DNA from: Kribbella rubisoli
GTDB taxonomy: Bacteria > Actinomycetota > Actinomycetes > Propionibacteriales > Kribbellaceae
Assembly (NCBI RefSeq): GCF_004217145.1
Contig: NZ_SHKR01000014.1
Coordinates: 682,001-746,000, forward strand
Direction of reading: 5' to 3'
DNA: 64,000 nucleotides
Below are positions 9,113-17,970 of this stretch, piece after piece. Under the pieces are notes generated by a model. It was given only the letters and a program-made list of their open reading frames with translations. It did not search any database and was not told the origin of the DNA. The position numbers and the translations under genes were made by a program. The first letter of the stretch is position 1. Every line of letters starts with the position of its first letter.

Positions 9113-10363
9113 TCAGGCGCGGAGGAGCCCGTCGATGGTGGTGGTGTGGTTGGCGAGGATCTTGCCTGGGTCTTCGCCGAGGACGTGCTGCAGCATCGTG
9201 GCGTAGACGTCGCGGAAGTCTGTGCCGGCTTTGAGATCGCCATTGGAGAGGTCGGTCAGGCTGGGCTGGTTGCCGTAGAAGCCGCCGGCGACCTTCTCGC
9301 CGAGGACGAAGACCGGGCCGGCGGTGCCGTGGTCGGTGCCGTCGCTGCCGTTGGCCTGGACCCGGCGGCCGAATTCGGAGTACACCAGCACGACCGCGTT
9401 CTTCCCGCGATCCGTCTTCTGCAGCCGCTGGACGAACGGCGTCAGCGCACCGTCGAGTTCGGTCAGCAGTCGCTGCTGTGTGCCGCGCTCATCCGCGTGC
9501 GTGTCGAAGCCGCCGAGCGAAGCGGAGTACGCCCGCGTCGGCACGCCGGCCTCGATCAGGCCGGCGATCAGTTCGAGCTGCGCACCGAGCTGCGACGTAC
9601 CGCCCGCGGATGCGCCCTTGGTGCGCTCCTCGTCGTCATCGTCCTCCTGGTCGTGCCCGCTCTTGACCGCCTTGCCCAGCACCTGCGTCGCGTTCTGCAG
9701 GTCCAGCACGGACTTGGCCGCCCGCGCCTGCCAGTGGCCCTCACCCGGGCTCGGCTTGCCCAATGCGGCGTACGCCGTACCTAATGCGCCGCCTGGCAAG
9801 GAGAGCCCGCGCAACGGGAGGGAGGCAGCGGCCGTGGTTTCGCCGGCCAGGAGTGGCGGCAGGGTCGGCTCGACGGAGACCGCACGCAGCGGGTCGCTGC
9901 CGGTGGCGTCGAGCCAGCGGCCGAGCCAGCCGGTCGGGATCGGCGACTTGGGCGATGCCGTCTGCCAGATCGCCATCGACCGGAAGTGGCTGCGATCCGG
10001 GTCCGGGTATCCGACGCCGCGTACGATCGCGAGCCGCTTGTCGTCCCACAGACCCTTGAGGCCCTTCATCCCCGGGTTCAACCCGAGGCCGTCGCCGAGG
10101 TCGAGCACCTCGTTCGGCTGGTAGGCCAGATCCGGACGCGCCTTCTGGTACGCCGGGTCCGCGGCCGGCACGACCGTGTTCAGCCCGTCGTTCCCGCCGT
10201 ACAAGGTGATGACGACGAGGACCGACTGGTCGCTCGGCAACGGATCGTCGACGGCCGCGGCCATCAGGTCGGACCAGTTCACCTGGGTCGCCCCGGCCGC
10301 CAAGGCACCGGCTGCCGTGACGCCGCTGAGCGTCAGGAATCGCCTTCTCGTCAGGTTGTCCAC
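9113..10363 (-). CDS. DUF1501 family Tat-exported protein
   Basis: 416 residues. The N-terminus has a twin-arginine signal (TRRRFLTLSGVTAAGALAAGA). The mature protein has VLVVITLYGGNDGLNTVVP and RSHFRSMAIWQT, and a C-terminal VVLVYSEFGRRVQANGSDGTDHGTAGPVFVLG, all typical of DUF1501 proteins, which share the alkaline phosphatase/sulfatase fold. An acidic low-complexity loop (DQEDDDDEERTKG) sits near residue 235. GTG start at 10363, 9 bases after the DUF1800 stop. DUF1501 and DUF1800 genes are commonly adjacent; their joint role, perhaps at the cell surface, is unknown. Confidence 0.9.
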   Translation of the reverse strand: MDNLTRRRFLTLSGVTAAGALAAGATQVNWSDLMAAAVDDPLPSDQSVLVVITLYGGNDGLNTVVPAADPAYQKARPDLAYQPNEVLDLGDGLGLNPGMKGLKGLWDDKRLAIVRGVGYPDPDRSHFRSMAIWQTASPKSPIPTGWLGRWLDATGSDPLRAVSVEPTLPPLLAGETTAAASLPLRGLSLPGGALGTAYAALGKPSPGEGHWQARAAKSVLDLQNATQVLGKAVKSGHDQEDDDDEERTKGASAGGTSQLGAQLELIAGLIEAGVPTRAYSASLGGFDTHADERGTQQRLLTELDGALTPFVQRLQKTDRGKNAVVLVYSEFGRRVQANGSDGTDHGTAGPVFVLGEKVAGGFYGNQPSLTDLSNGDLKAGTDFRDVYATMLQHVLGEDPGKILANHTTTIDGLLRA

Positions 10364-10372
10364 AATTCCGCC

Positions 10373-11653
10373 CTATCCGCTCACGACGTACTCGGGTGCG
10401 CACGCCGCGACCGCGATCAGCTGCGCAGGATCCTTGACTCCGGCCAGTGCGGTCTTGGTCCGCTCGGACCAGCCGTCGACGCCGAGCAGGGCGGCGACGG
10501 CATTCGCGTCCTCGACTGCGGACAGGTCGGTCTTCTTCGCCAGCTGTTGCGCGAGTTGGAGCCGGGTGACACCGGCCGAGGTCGTCAGCCAGCTAGCTCC
10601 GGCCGGCCAACCGCCGACGCTGGGCGGGCGGTACGGCAACTGGCCCATACCGCGCAGGCCGGCGAGCAGCTTGGTCTGCTGCTTCTCCTCCAGCTTGCTC
10701 GGCCGGAGCTTCAGCGCCCGCATCAACCCGACCGCCCACTCCACCGGCTCCTTCACAAGACTCGACGCCGGATCCTTGAACGCCGCCTCGGCAAACATTG
10801 CCGTCAGCAACGACTTCACGTCACGGTTCACGCCGTACGCCGTCGTCAGGCGGGCGACTGTTGCGGCGTCGGGCGGCGTCGCCGACACCAGCCGGAACCA
10901 CAGCCGCCCGATCACGAATCCGGCCGATGCGGGCTGGGCGAGCGCGAGCCGCGCGAACCCCTTCGCGTCGAAGTCGCCGGTCTTGCCGAGCACCGTCTTG
11001 CTGCCGGTGTCGAATCGCTTCCGCTGGAAGCTCGCGGCGTCCTTGCGCAACACCCAACCGGTCAGACAGCGGGCGCCTTGGGCGACGTCGGCCTCCAGGT
11101 AGTGACCGATGCCGAGCGTGAACAGCTCCATGAACTCGCGGGCCAGGTTCTCGTTCGGCGAACCCTTGCGGTTCTTCTGGCCGTCGAGCCAGCGGATCAT
11201 TGCGGTGTCGACGATCATCGCCTGCGCCAGGTCGCCGAACCGGCCGAGGGCGAGGGTCCGCTGGGTCTGGTTCTGCGCCAGCATCCAGGCCGCGTTGCGG
11301 ACCTTCTGGTTGCTGGTCGCGAAATGCCCGTGCCAGAACCAGGTCAGCCGCTCGGTCGCGGTCCGGCTGACCACCATCCGGTCGAGCCACCAGATCGTCA
11401 GCTTCCGCTCCTGCGCGGCCCGCTGCTTGTTGGCGGCCTTCTTCGCGTCCTTGTCCTGATCCTTCTTCTTCACGGTCTCGGGCGACTCCAGACCAGTCGG
11501 CGCCGGGAGCGCGGCGGCCGCCGCATCCTTCGCCGGACCCAGCAGTCGCCGTACGGTAGCCTCGACGCCGGCCTCCAGGTCACCCGGCGCCGGCCCGAAC
11601 CCGAACCGGTCGTTCAGCCGCCGTACGACGGCCCGCTCGCTGATCTCGGTCAT
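10373..11653 (-). CDS. DUF1800 family protein
   Basis: 426 residues with the DUF1800 layout: an N-terminal RRLNDRFGFGPAPGDLEAG, the region LTWFWHGHFATSNQKVRNAAWML, NENLAREFMELFTLGIGHYLEADV, and LVKEPVEWAVGLMRAL near the C-terminus. The ATG at 11653 (MTEISERAVV) has GGGGGA upstream; the frame is open to 11896 but the added residues are not family-like. First gene of a two-gene minus-strand operon with the DUF1501 gene. A Lys-rich segment (KKKDQDKDAKKAANKQ) occurs near residue 60. No biochemical function is established. Confidence 0.9.
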   Translation of the reverse strand: MTEISERAVVRRLNDRFGFGPAPGDLEAGVEATVRRLLGPAKDAAAAALPAPTGLESPETVKKKDQDKDAKKAANKQRAAQERKLTIWWLDRMVVSRTATERLTWFWHGHFATSNQKVRNAAWMLAQNQTQRTLALGRFGDLAQAMIVDTAMIRWLDGQKNRKGSPNENLAREFMELFTLGIGHYLEADVAQGARCLTGWVLRKDAASFQRKRFDTGSKTVLGKTGDFDAKGFARLALAQPASAGFVIGRLWFRLVSATPPDAATVARLTTAYGVNRDVKSLLTAMFAEAAFKDPASSLVKEPVEWAVGLMRALKLRPSKLEEKQQTKLLAGLRGMGQLPYRPPSVGGWPAGASWLTTSAGVTRLQLAQQLAKKTDLSAVEDANAVAALLGVDGWSERTKTALAGVKDPAQLIAVAACAPEYVVSG

Positions 11654-11728
11654 GTCCCCGATGGTTTCCAGTCCGCGGCCGCCGGACCAGGATCCCGGGG
11701 CTTTCTTCAGCCGATCCACAGGTCCTGA

Positions 11729-11778
11729 GTAGACACTGAGTAGACGCCGTCTATCGCGATGATGTAGACACTGTCTAC
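11729..11778. promoter_or_regulatory. cluster of GTAGAC/GTCTAC repeats, candidate operator for the EamA transporter
   Basis: A perfect inverted repeat GTAGACA-C-TGTCTAC (11764-11778) ends exactly at the base before the GTG start of the downstream transporter. A second, GTAGAC-GCC-GTCTAT, lies at 11740-11754, and a third half-site GTAGACAC begins at 11729. The position would let a bound repressor block transcription or initiation of a nearly leaderless transcript. No adjacent regulator gene was found. Confidence 0.5.
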
Positions 11779-12537
11779 GTGATCGCTCTCGGATTGCTGA
11801 CCGCCTCCGCGGGCTGTCACGCGACGTGGAACCTGCTGCTGAAGAAGGGCGGTCTTGGCGGTCCTGCATTCGTGTGGATGTGTGGTCTGTTGACACTGCC
11901 GATCTCGCTCGTGCTGCTGGCTCGCGGGTCGGCTGCCTGGTGGGCCGGACTCGTGAGCATGGCGCTGCACACGACGTACGCGGTCACGCTGCAGAAGGCG
12001 TACGGCGCTGGGGCATTCTCGACTGTCTACTCCGTGAGTCGCGGCTGTGCGCCGGTATTGGTGGCGATCGCGAGTCTCGGCGGGCCGCACGTGTACGGCG
12101 GGGCGGCGCTGGTGCTGGTCGGCGTACTGCTGATGGAGCGGCCTCGGTCATCTCGTGGCGTCGTGCTTGGGTTGGCGGTCGCGGCGTGCACGGCGGCGTA
12201 CACGTTGTGGGATGGGTACGCCGTCACGTCCCTGCATGTCGATCTGCTGATGTATCTCGCGGTGGCGAACGTGGCGCAGGTTGTTGCGCTGTCGCCGTTG
12301 GCTCGCCGGAGTGCACTAGCGAACTGGCGGAAGGCGCTGCCGGTTGCCGTCCTGATGCCGGCCAGCTACGGGCTGGTTCTGCTGGCGCTGTCGTTCGCGT
12401 CGGTTGGGGTGGTGGCCATCGGACGGACGTTGAACGTCGTGGTCGGCGCGGTGCTCGGTGCTGTTGTGCTTCGGGAGCGGCCGCGTGTCGGAGGGCTGGT
12501 CGTGATCGTTGCCGGCGTTCTGCTGGTCGGTGTTTGA
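11779..12537 (+). CDS. EamA/DMT family transporter
   Basis: 252 residues, nearly all hydrophobic, with about eight to nine transmembrane segments in two similar halves (IALGLLTASAGCHATWNLLLKK at the start, VVGAVLGAVVLRERPRVGG near the end), as in drug/metabolite transporters. It is a little shorter than the usual 280-300 residues. GTG start at 11779 directly follows a palindromic site and has no evident ribosome-binding site, suggesting a leaderless message. Substrate unknown. The following hydrolase gene begins about 10 bases after its stop, so the two are likely co-transcribed. Confidence 0.85.
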   Translation: MIALGLLTASAGCHATWNLLLKKGGLGGPAFVWMCGLLTLPISLVLLARGSAAWWAGLVSMALHTTYAVTLQKAYGAGAFSTVYSVSRGCAPVLVAIASLGGPHVYGGAALVLVGVLLMERPRSSRGVVLGLAVAACTAAYTLWDGYAVTSLHVDLLMYLAVANVAQVVALSPLARRSALANWRKALPVAVLMPASYGLVLLALSFASVGVVAIGRTLNVVVGAVLGAVVLRERPRVGGLVVIVAGVLLVGV

Positions 12538-12548
12538 GAGGAGTGGTG

Positions 12549-13202
12549 GTGAAGGACCTGGTGTGTTTGCACGCTGGTACGAGTGGGCCGTCGACGTGGG
12601 ACCGCTTCGTGCCCGCGTTCGAGGAGCTGGGGTATCGGGTGCACTGCCCGACCTTGATGGGGCATGGGAGTGCGCCGCGACAACGTCCGTACCTGCTCGA
12701 CGACTTCCGCGATCAGGTACTGCGTGAGTTCGGCGGGCCGATCACGCTGGTCGGCAACTCGCTCGGTGCGTTCGTGGCGAGCGCTGTCGCGGTCGCGCAG
12801 CCGGAACGCGTCGAGCGCTTGGTCCTCGAGGAGCTGCCCGTGCCGCCGCGCGATACGCGGGACAGCGGGCCGATGGTTCGGCCCGTGCCTGCTCTGGGAT
12901 TGCTGGCGGCCGGCTGGTTGACGCGGCACCGGTGCGATCCGCTGCTGCTGCGCGATGTCATCAAGGACCTCCGCCGGCCGCAGCCATCGTGGTGGGCCGG
13001 GTTGCGCGCGGTCCAAGCACCGACATTGCTGCTCGCAGGCGGCCCGAAGAGTCATCTGGACCAGACCCGATTCGGCCTCGTCGCGGAGACGATGCCGTCG
13101 GCAACGGTCAGGACGATCGAGGCCGGCCACCGGATCCACAGCCGCGCGCCGGAGCCGTGGTTGTCCGCTGTCCGCGAATTCCTTGCCTTCAAGGGCGCTT
13201 GA
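12549..13202 (+). CDS. alpha/beta hydrolase
   Basis: About 217 residues of alpha/beta hydrolase fold. The protein opens with DLVCLHAGTSGPSTWDRF (oxyanion-hole region), has the nucleophile elbow VGNSLGAFVA with catalytic Ser, and a C-terminal EAGHRIHSRAPEPW that supplies the catalytic His. Three consecutive GTG codons (12543, 12546, 12549) are possible starts; 12549 is chosen for its spacing to the GAGAGGAG at 12536-12543. Substrate unknown; co-transcription with the EamA transporter is likely. Confidence 0.88.
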   Translation: MKDLVCLHAGTSGPSTWDRFVPAFEELGYRVHCPTLMGHGSAPRQRPYLLDDFRDQVLREFGGPITLVGNSLGAFVASAVAVAQPERVERLVLEELPVPPRDTRDSGPMVRPVPALGLLAAGWLTRHRCDPLLLRDVIKDLRRPQPSWWAGLRAVQAPTLLLAGGPKSHLDQTRFGLVAETMPSATVRTIEAGHRIHSRAPEPWLSAVREFLAFKGA

Positions 13203-13219
13203 ATTTTTACGCTTGTCGT

Positions 13220-13636
13220 ATGACGGAATCCCTCCTCGACCGGATCGGCACGCACGGGCTCGGTGTGCTGGTCACCATCAAGCGCGACGGACGGCCGCAG
13301 CTGTCCAACGTCACGTATGTGTTCGACGGCACCCGCGTGCGGGTGTCCCTGACCGACGGTCGTGCGAAGACCAAGAACCTGCGCCGCGACCCGCGCGCCA
13401 GCTTGTACGTCGACGGGCCGCGCGGGCGGACGTACGTCGTACTGGAAGGCAAGGCCGAGCTCAGCCCGGTCGCCGCCGATCCGCACGACGCCGTTGTCGA
13501 GGACCTCGTCGACTACTACCGGACCGCGACGGGCGAGCACCCGGACTGGGACGAGTACCGAGCGGTGATGGTCGAGGACAAGCGGCTGATGTTCTCGATG
13601 ACGGTCGACCACGCGTACGGGATGCCTAAGCCGTAG
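13220..13636 (+). CDS. PPOX-class F420-dependent oxidoreductase (Rv1155-like)
   Basis: 138 residues of split-barrel flavin/deazaflavin-binding fold. GVLVTIKRDGRPQLSNVTYVF and RAKTKNLRRDPRASLYVD closely resemble mycobacterial Rv1155, which binds F420; EHPDWDEYRAVMVEDKR and HAYGMPKP match the C-terminal part of that group. This predicts a small cytoplasmic F420H2-dependent reductase and implies the organism makes F420. Its 3' end overlaps the convergent AraC gene by 11 bases. Physiological substrate unknown. Confidence 0.88.
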   Translation: MTESLLDRIGTHGLGVLVTIKRDGRPQLSNVTYVFDGTRVRVSLTDGRAKTKNLRRDPRASLYVDGPRGRTYVVLEGKAELSPVAADPHDAVVEDLVDYYRTATGEHPDWDEYRAVMVEDKRLMFSMTVDHAYGMPKP

Positions 13637-14639
13637 CCTCGTCTACTTCGGGAGTCACTCGGGCCGCCCGGGCGGCCTCGCGGTAGCGGCGGGGAGCCAT
13701 CCCGTTGACGCGTTTGAAGGCGTTGCTGAAGGCACTGTCGGACGTGTAGCCGAGCGAATGCGCGAGGGCGGACAGCGACTGATCGTCGTCGCGCAGCGCT
13801 CGCTCGGCGAGGCGCATGCGCCAGTTGAGCAGGTACGTGAGAGGCGGCACGCCGGCCACGGAGCGGAAACGCTCGGCGAACGTCGTACGCGACATCGCGG
13901 CGGCCCGGGCGAGCTCGTCGAGCTGCCACGCCCGGCCGGGCTCGTCGTGCATCAGACGCAGGGCCGGGGCGATGCGCTCGTCCGCGATCGCGCGCAGCCA
14001 ACCGACCGGGAGGTCCTCGGCCTGCGCGAGGCAGGCACGCAGGGCCTCGAGGAAAAGCAGGTGCGCGACGTCGTCGGCGGCCAGGCTCGCACCGAGCTCG
14101 GCAGTCGTTGCCTCATGCAACAACCGGTTGAGCAGCCAGTGGAAGGTCGCCGACCGCTCGTCGGTGGCGCGGAGATGGATCACCGGCGGGAGGGCGCGCA
14201 TCAGCAGTTCTTCGCCGGTGCGATTCAGGCTGACGTGGCCGCCGACACCGACCACCCGCGGACCCTCGCCGGTCAGGGCACCGCTGCCGAAGCGGGCGAT
14301 CGGTCCGTCAGTGGCGCCGAACGCGGCGATCGCGTCCTCGACCGGTACGTCGTCGGAGTTGCCCTTCACGAACTCGTGCCGGCCGTCGAACAGCACGACA
14401 TCCCCCGGCTCGAGCTCTCTGCGATCTGTGGCCAACTCGTCGTCGAAGTCGATCCAGCACGTCCCTTCGACCGCGGCGGTGAACTTGAGGCGGTTCGTCG
14501 CCGGGTAGCGCAGTGCCCACTCGCCCCTCGCCTCGAAGCCGCGCGAGACGTGGCAGTGCGCCTCGGTCAGCGCGAGGGTGTCGGTCAGCGGATCGGTCAC
14601 AGCCGTACTATCGCGCAAGTTATCGGCACTCTCAAGCAT
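13626..14639 (-). CDS. AraC-family transcriptional regulator with N-terminal cupin
   Basis: 337 residues. The N-terminal half is a cupin-type sensor (KFTAAVEGTCWIDFDDE, LEPGDVVLFDGRHEFVKG). The C-terminal 100 residues hold two HTH motifs: QLDELARAAAMSRTTFAERFRSV with PLTYLLNWRMRLAERAL, and SLSALAHSLGYTSDSAFSNAFKRV with APRRYR. It is divergent from the SDR gene at 14674, with only 34 bases between the two starts as drawn, so it probably regulates that dehydrogenase. The ATG at 14639 may not be the real start; a GTG about 15 codons inside (TAVTDPL) would leave more promoter room. Confidence 0.9.
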   Translation of the reverse strand: MLESADNLRDSTAVTDPLTDTLALTEAHCHVSRGFEARGEWALRYPATNRLKFTAAVEGTCWIDFDDELATDRRELEPGDVVLFDGRHEFVKGNSDDVPVEDAIAAFGATDGPIARFGSGALTGEGPRVVGVGGHVSLNRTGEELLMRALPPVIHLRATDERSATFHWLLNRLLHEATTAELGASLAADDVAHLLFLEALRACLAQAEDLPVGWLRAIADERIAPALRLMHDEPGRAWQLDELARAAAMSRTTFAERFRSVAGVPPLTYLLNWRMRLAERALRDDDQSLSALAHSLGYTSDSAFSNAFKRVNGMAPRRYREAARAARVTPEVDEATA

Positions 14640-14673
14640 TCTGCGTCCGGATATCGCGGCCTACCGTCGAAGC

Positions 14674-15657
14674 ATGCAAACACCGATAGGTTCAGGATTC
14701 AGCGCGGCTTCCACGACGTACGACGTACTCGAAGACGTCGATCTGCACGGGAAGGTCGCGATCGTCACCGGCGGGTACTCCGGGCTGGGCAAGGAGACTG
14801 TCCGCGCCTTCCGGTCCGCGGGAGCCGACGTCATCGTGCCGGCTCGCGATGTGGCGCGGGCTTCCGCCGAGTTGGCGGATATCGACGGGGTTGTCGTCGA
14901 GGACCTGGATCTGCTCGATCCGGCGAGCATCGACGCGTTCGCGGACCGATTCCTGGCGTCGGGGCGGGCGCTACACATCCTGGTGAACAGCGCGGGGATC
15001 ATGGCGAATCCGCTGACGCGTGACGCCCGTGGATACGAGTCGCAGTTCGCGACGAACCATCTCGGGCATTTCCAGCTCACGACGCGGTTGCTGCCGGCGT
15101 TGCGGCAGGCCGGTGGCGCGCGGGTGGTCGCGGTGTCGTCGCGCGGGCATCGCTACAGCGCGGTCGATTTCGACGACCCGAACTTCGAACATCGCGAGTA
15201 TGCGCCGTACCCGGCGTACGGGCAGTCGAAGACCGCGAACATCCTCTTCGCCGTCGAACTGGACGAGCGGGAGCGGGCGCACGGGATCCGCGCGTTCGCC
15301 GTCCATCCGGGCAGCATCATCACGCATCTGGCCCGGTACTCGAACCGAGAGACGTTACGGGAGGGCGGGTTCCTGGACGAGAACTACGAGCCGATCATCG
15401 ATCCGGCCCGTGGGCTGAAGACGGCCGAGCAGGGCGCGGCGACGCAGGTGTGGTGCGCGGTCAGCCCGCAGCTCGACGGGTACGGCGGGGTGTACTGCGA
15501 GGACGTCGATATCGCGACGATGCACGCGTCCGACGTACCGGATTCCGAAGTGCTTGCGGTGACGCCGGGCGCGTTCGGCGTACTGCCGTATGCGATCGAT
15601 CCGGAGAACGCGCGGCGGCTGTGGAAGCTCAGCGAGGAACTTCTCGACCGCGGATAA
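14674..15657 (+). CDS. SDR-family NAD(P)-dependent oxidoreductase
   Basis: 327 residues of classical short-chain dehydrogenase. The cofactor motif is VTGGYSGLGKET, followed by LVNSAGIM, the catalytic Ser region VVAVSSRGH and the YGQSK active-site Tyr/Lys. VHPGSIITHLAR follows, as in the retinol-dehydrogenase-like group. ATG at 14674 (MQTPIGSG) is chosen; the frame is open to 14578 but would run into the AraC coding region. Divergent from the AraC-type regulator. Substrate unknown. Confidence 0.92.
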   Translation: MQTPIGSGFSAASTTYDVLEDVDLHGKVAIVTGGYSGLGKETVRAFRSAGADVIVPARDVARASAELADIDGVVVEDLDLLDPASIDAFADRFLASGRALHILVNSAGIMANPLTRDARGYESQFATNHLGHFQLTTRLLPALRQAGGARVVAVSSRGHRYSAVDFDDPNFEHREYAPYPAYGQSKTANILFAVELDERERAHGIRAFAVHPGSIITHLARYSNRETLREGGFLDENYEPIIDPARGLKTAEQGAATQVWCAVSPQLDGYGGVYCEDVDIATMHASDVPDSEVLAVTPGAFGVLPYAIDPENARRLWKLSEELLDRG

Positions 15658-15683
15658 ACCAGTCGCGGTAAACCGGTCGCTCG

Positions 15684-16688
15684 GTGGACGCTGTGCCTGT
15701 GGAGATCTCGAAACTGCTACCCGACGACGAAGCCGGGTGCGCCGAAGCCGTTGCGCTGAAGAACTCAGCCGCCAAGCTCGACTGTCCGGAGATGCTGCAG
15801 CCGACCGCGCGCAGCTATGCGAACATGCTGCGCTACGGGTGGGACATGGAGCCCGAGTACGCCTACCTGGCGCGCGACGCCGACGGGAACGCCATCGGAC
15901 TGCTGGGCATGGGCGTCAACCTCTACGACAACACGAACCAGGTCTGGATCGACGTCGACGTCCATCCGGATCATCGGGGCCGTGGTGTCGGGTCGGCACT
16001 GTTCGAGTACGGCGAGAGCCTGACCCGCGAGCTGGGCCGGGACACGATCGGCTACGGCTGCGTGGACCTGCCGAAGGCGGACGCGTTCGCCCGGCGGCAC
16101 GGGTTCGTCCAGAAGGCCGTCGAGGTGAACCGTCGGCAGGACCTGACGGGGCTGGACTACGGGGTGGTCCAGCGGCTGTACGACGACGCGCTCGCCGCGT
16201 CCACGTCGTACGAACTGACGAAGCTGACCGGGCCGCTGCCGGAGGAGTTGCTGGAGGACATGGTCACGCTGACCGCCTCCATCAATGACGCGCCGAAGGA
16301 CGACCTCGACATGGAGGACGACGTCTACAGCCCCGCGCGACTGCGGGCGTACGAAGAGGCGCAGTCCAAGAGCGACCACACCGTCTACCGCGTGATCGCC
16401 CGCGAGAAGTCCACCGGTGCTTTGGCCGGCCACACGGTCATCTCGGTCGAGCGCGAACGTCCCCACATCGGCGAACAGCACGACACCGCGGTCGACCGAG
16501 CCCACCGAGGCCACCGCCTGGGCGCGCTGGTGAAGTCCGCCATGCTCCTGTGGCTCCGCGAGACCGAACCGGGCCTGACCCAGGTCGACACCTGGAACGC
16601 CGAATCCAACGACCACATGATCAGCATCAACGAACAACTCAACTACAAGATCGTGGCGCGCATCCTCGCGTACCAGAAGAAGATCTGA
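15684..16688 (+). CDS. GNAT acetyltransferase with two tandem GNAT domains
   Basis: 334 residues. The N-terminal domain has the acetyl-CoA motif IDVDVHPDHRGRGVGSALFEYG (about residues 90-112), and the second domain has DTAVDRAHRGHRLGALVKSAML (about 272-292) with a C-terminal DTWNAESNDHMISINEQLNYK. Such double-GNAT proteins are frequent in actinobacteria; the mycothiol synthase MshD has this layout, but this sequence is not clearly MshD. GTG at 15684 is the likely start, with further GTG codons at 15693 and 15699. Acceptor substrate unknown. Confidence 0.88.
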   Translation: MDAVPVEISKLLPDDEAGCAEAVALKNSAAKLDCPEMLQPTARSYANMLRYGWDMEPEYAYLARDADGNAIGLLGMGVNLYDNTNQVWIDVDVHPDHRGRGVGSALFEYGESLTRELGRDTIGYGCVDLPKADAFARRHGFVQKAVEVNRRQDLTGLDYGVVQRLYDDALAASTSYELTKLTGPLPEELLEDMVTLTASINDAPKDDLDMEDDVYSPARLRAYEEAQSKSDHTVYRVIAREKSTGALAGHTVISVERERPHIGEQHDTAVDRAHRGHRLGALVKSAMLLWLRETEPGLTQVDTWNAESNDHMISINEQLNYKIVARILAYQKKI

Positions 16689-16696
16689 AACAGCCA

Positions 16697-16723
16697 GGGG
16701 GCGCCGCAACCAGCGACGCCCCC
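16697..16723. terminator. bidirectional terminator between convergent genes
   Basis: Inverted repeat GGGGGCG / CGCCCCC with a 13-base loop, located between the GNAT stop (16688) and the end of the secreted protein gene (16744, minus strand). Likely serves both. Confidence 0.6.
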
Positions 16724-16743
16724 GGGCTTCTACTGCTGAAAGC

Positions 16744-17697
16744 TCACTCGCCCACGAGCTGGTTCCAGTGGCCGGTGATCGAGAAGATGCCGGTGCCCGG
16801 GATGGTACCGCCGGTGACCCGGCCGTAGGACGTGACCGCGGTCTTCGAGCCGTTGAACTTGCTCGTCGCGTACTGGTACGCCGAGTCGGTGTCGTTGTCG
16901 AAACCGGTTACCAGCGTGCCGCCCTTGGTACCGCACTCCCTGGCGGCCAGCGATTCGTACGCCGCGAAGCCGGTGCTCCGGACCAGCTTCAGGATCGGCT
17001 TGGTCGAGGCCGCGGCCGGGATCCGGACCGTCCAGAGCGCGCCCGCCTTGGTGGTCATCAGCAGCGTGTCGTAGGTCGGGGTCTCGGAGACCACGGTCAT
17101 CGCCTTGAAGCCCTTGAAGCCGGCGAAGTGGCCGAGCGCCCGGAAGGTGGCACCCGACGCCGCGTAGCGGTAGAGGCTGCCGTTGGTGCTCAGCCCGTAC
17201 AGGTACGAGCGGTTCGGCGCGGTGATCGCGTAGTTCGACGTCACGAGCTGGGTGAAGCTGGTCCAGCCGGAGCCGATCCGTGCGTACGTCGGCCGCGCGT
17301 TGTCGGTGTCGAAGTAGGTGACACCGCGGTACAGCGTGCCGCCCTGCACGAACAGGCTGTGGTAGTAGAAGTGCGCGTCGGTCTGCACGCCGTACCACGT
17401 CGTGTTGAGACGGGTGCCGACGAACTTGAACTCGCCGAAGAACTCACCGCGCGGGGGCTTGGCCGGCGTGACCAGGACGTCGTTGATCCCCGGCGTCGGG
17501 GTGTTGAAGCCGACATCCTGCAGGCATCCCCCGGAGGCGAGCTTGGTGTTCGGCGTGGTCTTCACGTCGCCCTTGGCCAGGTGGGCGATCGCGGGCGTCG
17601 GGTTGGACCGAACGGCGGCGGCGGCCGGAACGGCAGCAGCCGTGGCGGCGAGCATACCGACCCCGGCCAGGGCGAGCGCGAAGCGCTGCAGTTTCAT
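16744..17697 (-). CDS. secreted repeat protein, possibly a tachylectin-like beta-propeller
   Basis: 317 residues with a Sec signal peptide (MKLQRFALALAGVGMLAATAAAVPAAAA). The mature part has repeated Tyr-rich units such as WYGVQTDAHFYYHSLFVQGGTLYRGV, YAITAPNRSYLYGLSTNGSLYRYAASG and YDTLLMTTKAGALWTVRI, which look like blades of a lectin-type propeller. Two cysteines could form a disulfide (SGGCLQDV and AARECGTKGG). No enzymatic motif is seen. Family assignment rests on repeat appearance only. ATG at 17697; single-gene transcription is likely. Confidence 0.75.
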   Translation of the reverse strand: MKLQRFALALAGVGMLAATAAAVPAAAAVRSNPTPAIAHLAKGDVKTTPNTKLASGGCLQDVGFNTPTPGINDVLVTPAKPPRGEFFGEFKFVGTRLNTTWYGVQTDAHFYYHSLFVQGGTLYRGVTYFDTDNARPTYARIGSGWTSFTQLVTSNYAITAPNRSYLYGLSTNGSLYRYAASGATFRALGHFAGFKGFKAMTVVSETPTYDTLLMTTKAGALWTVRIPAAASTKPILKLVRSTGFAAYESLAARECGTKGGTLVTGFDNDTDSAYQYATSKFNGSKTAVTSYGRVTGGTIPGTGIFSITGHWNQLVGE

Positions 17698-17813
17698 TCT
17701 GGGAGTCCCCCTCAGGACATGAATGACCTCGATGGGCCTCGAGATCGTGCGCGAGCATAGCCTGCGCGGGGACTGAACGCGCCGCGATTGCAGCTTGTTG
17801 CAACAGTTCCAGG

Positions 17814-17970
17814 CTAGACCGCCTGGACCACTGTGACCTTCATCTCGTTCTAGGCCAGGCCGAACAACCCGGCGACCTGCTCGAAGAGCTCAGGGCCCGT
17901 TCCGGGTCGCTCGTCCGCCCGGCGATCGACCACAGCGTCCCCCGCTGTAGACGTGGGCGAGGTCGGTCAC
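17814..17970 (-). pseudogene. small frameshifted gene remnant downstream of GNAT gene
   Basis: A GTG (17970) overlaps the TGA of the GNAT gene as GTGA, the spacing of a coupled operon gene. The frame reads VTDLAHVYSG and then is lost at a run of five Gs. Skipping one G restores a coding-like frame (DAVVDRRADERPGTGPELFE, QVAGLFGLA), which meets TAG at 17850 and would continue NEMKVTVVQAV to a second TAG at 17814. Both the frameshift and the in-frame stop suggest decay. The family is not recognised, and chance GC-rich coding appearance cannot be excluded. Confidence 0.35.
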
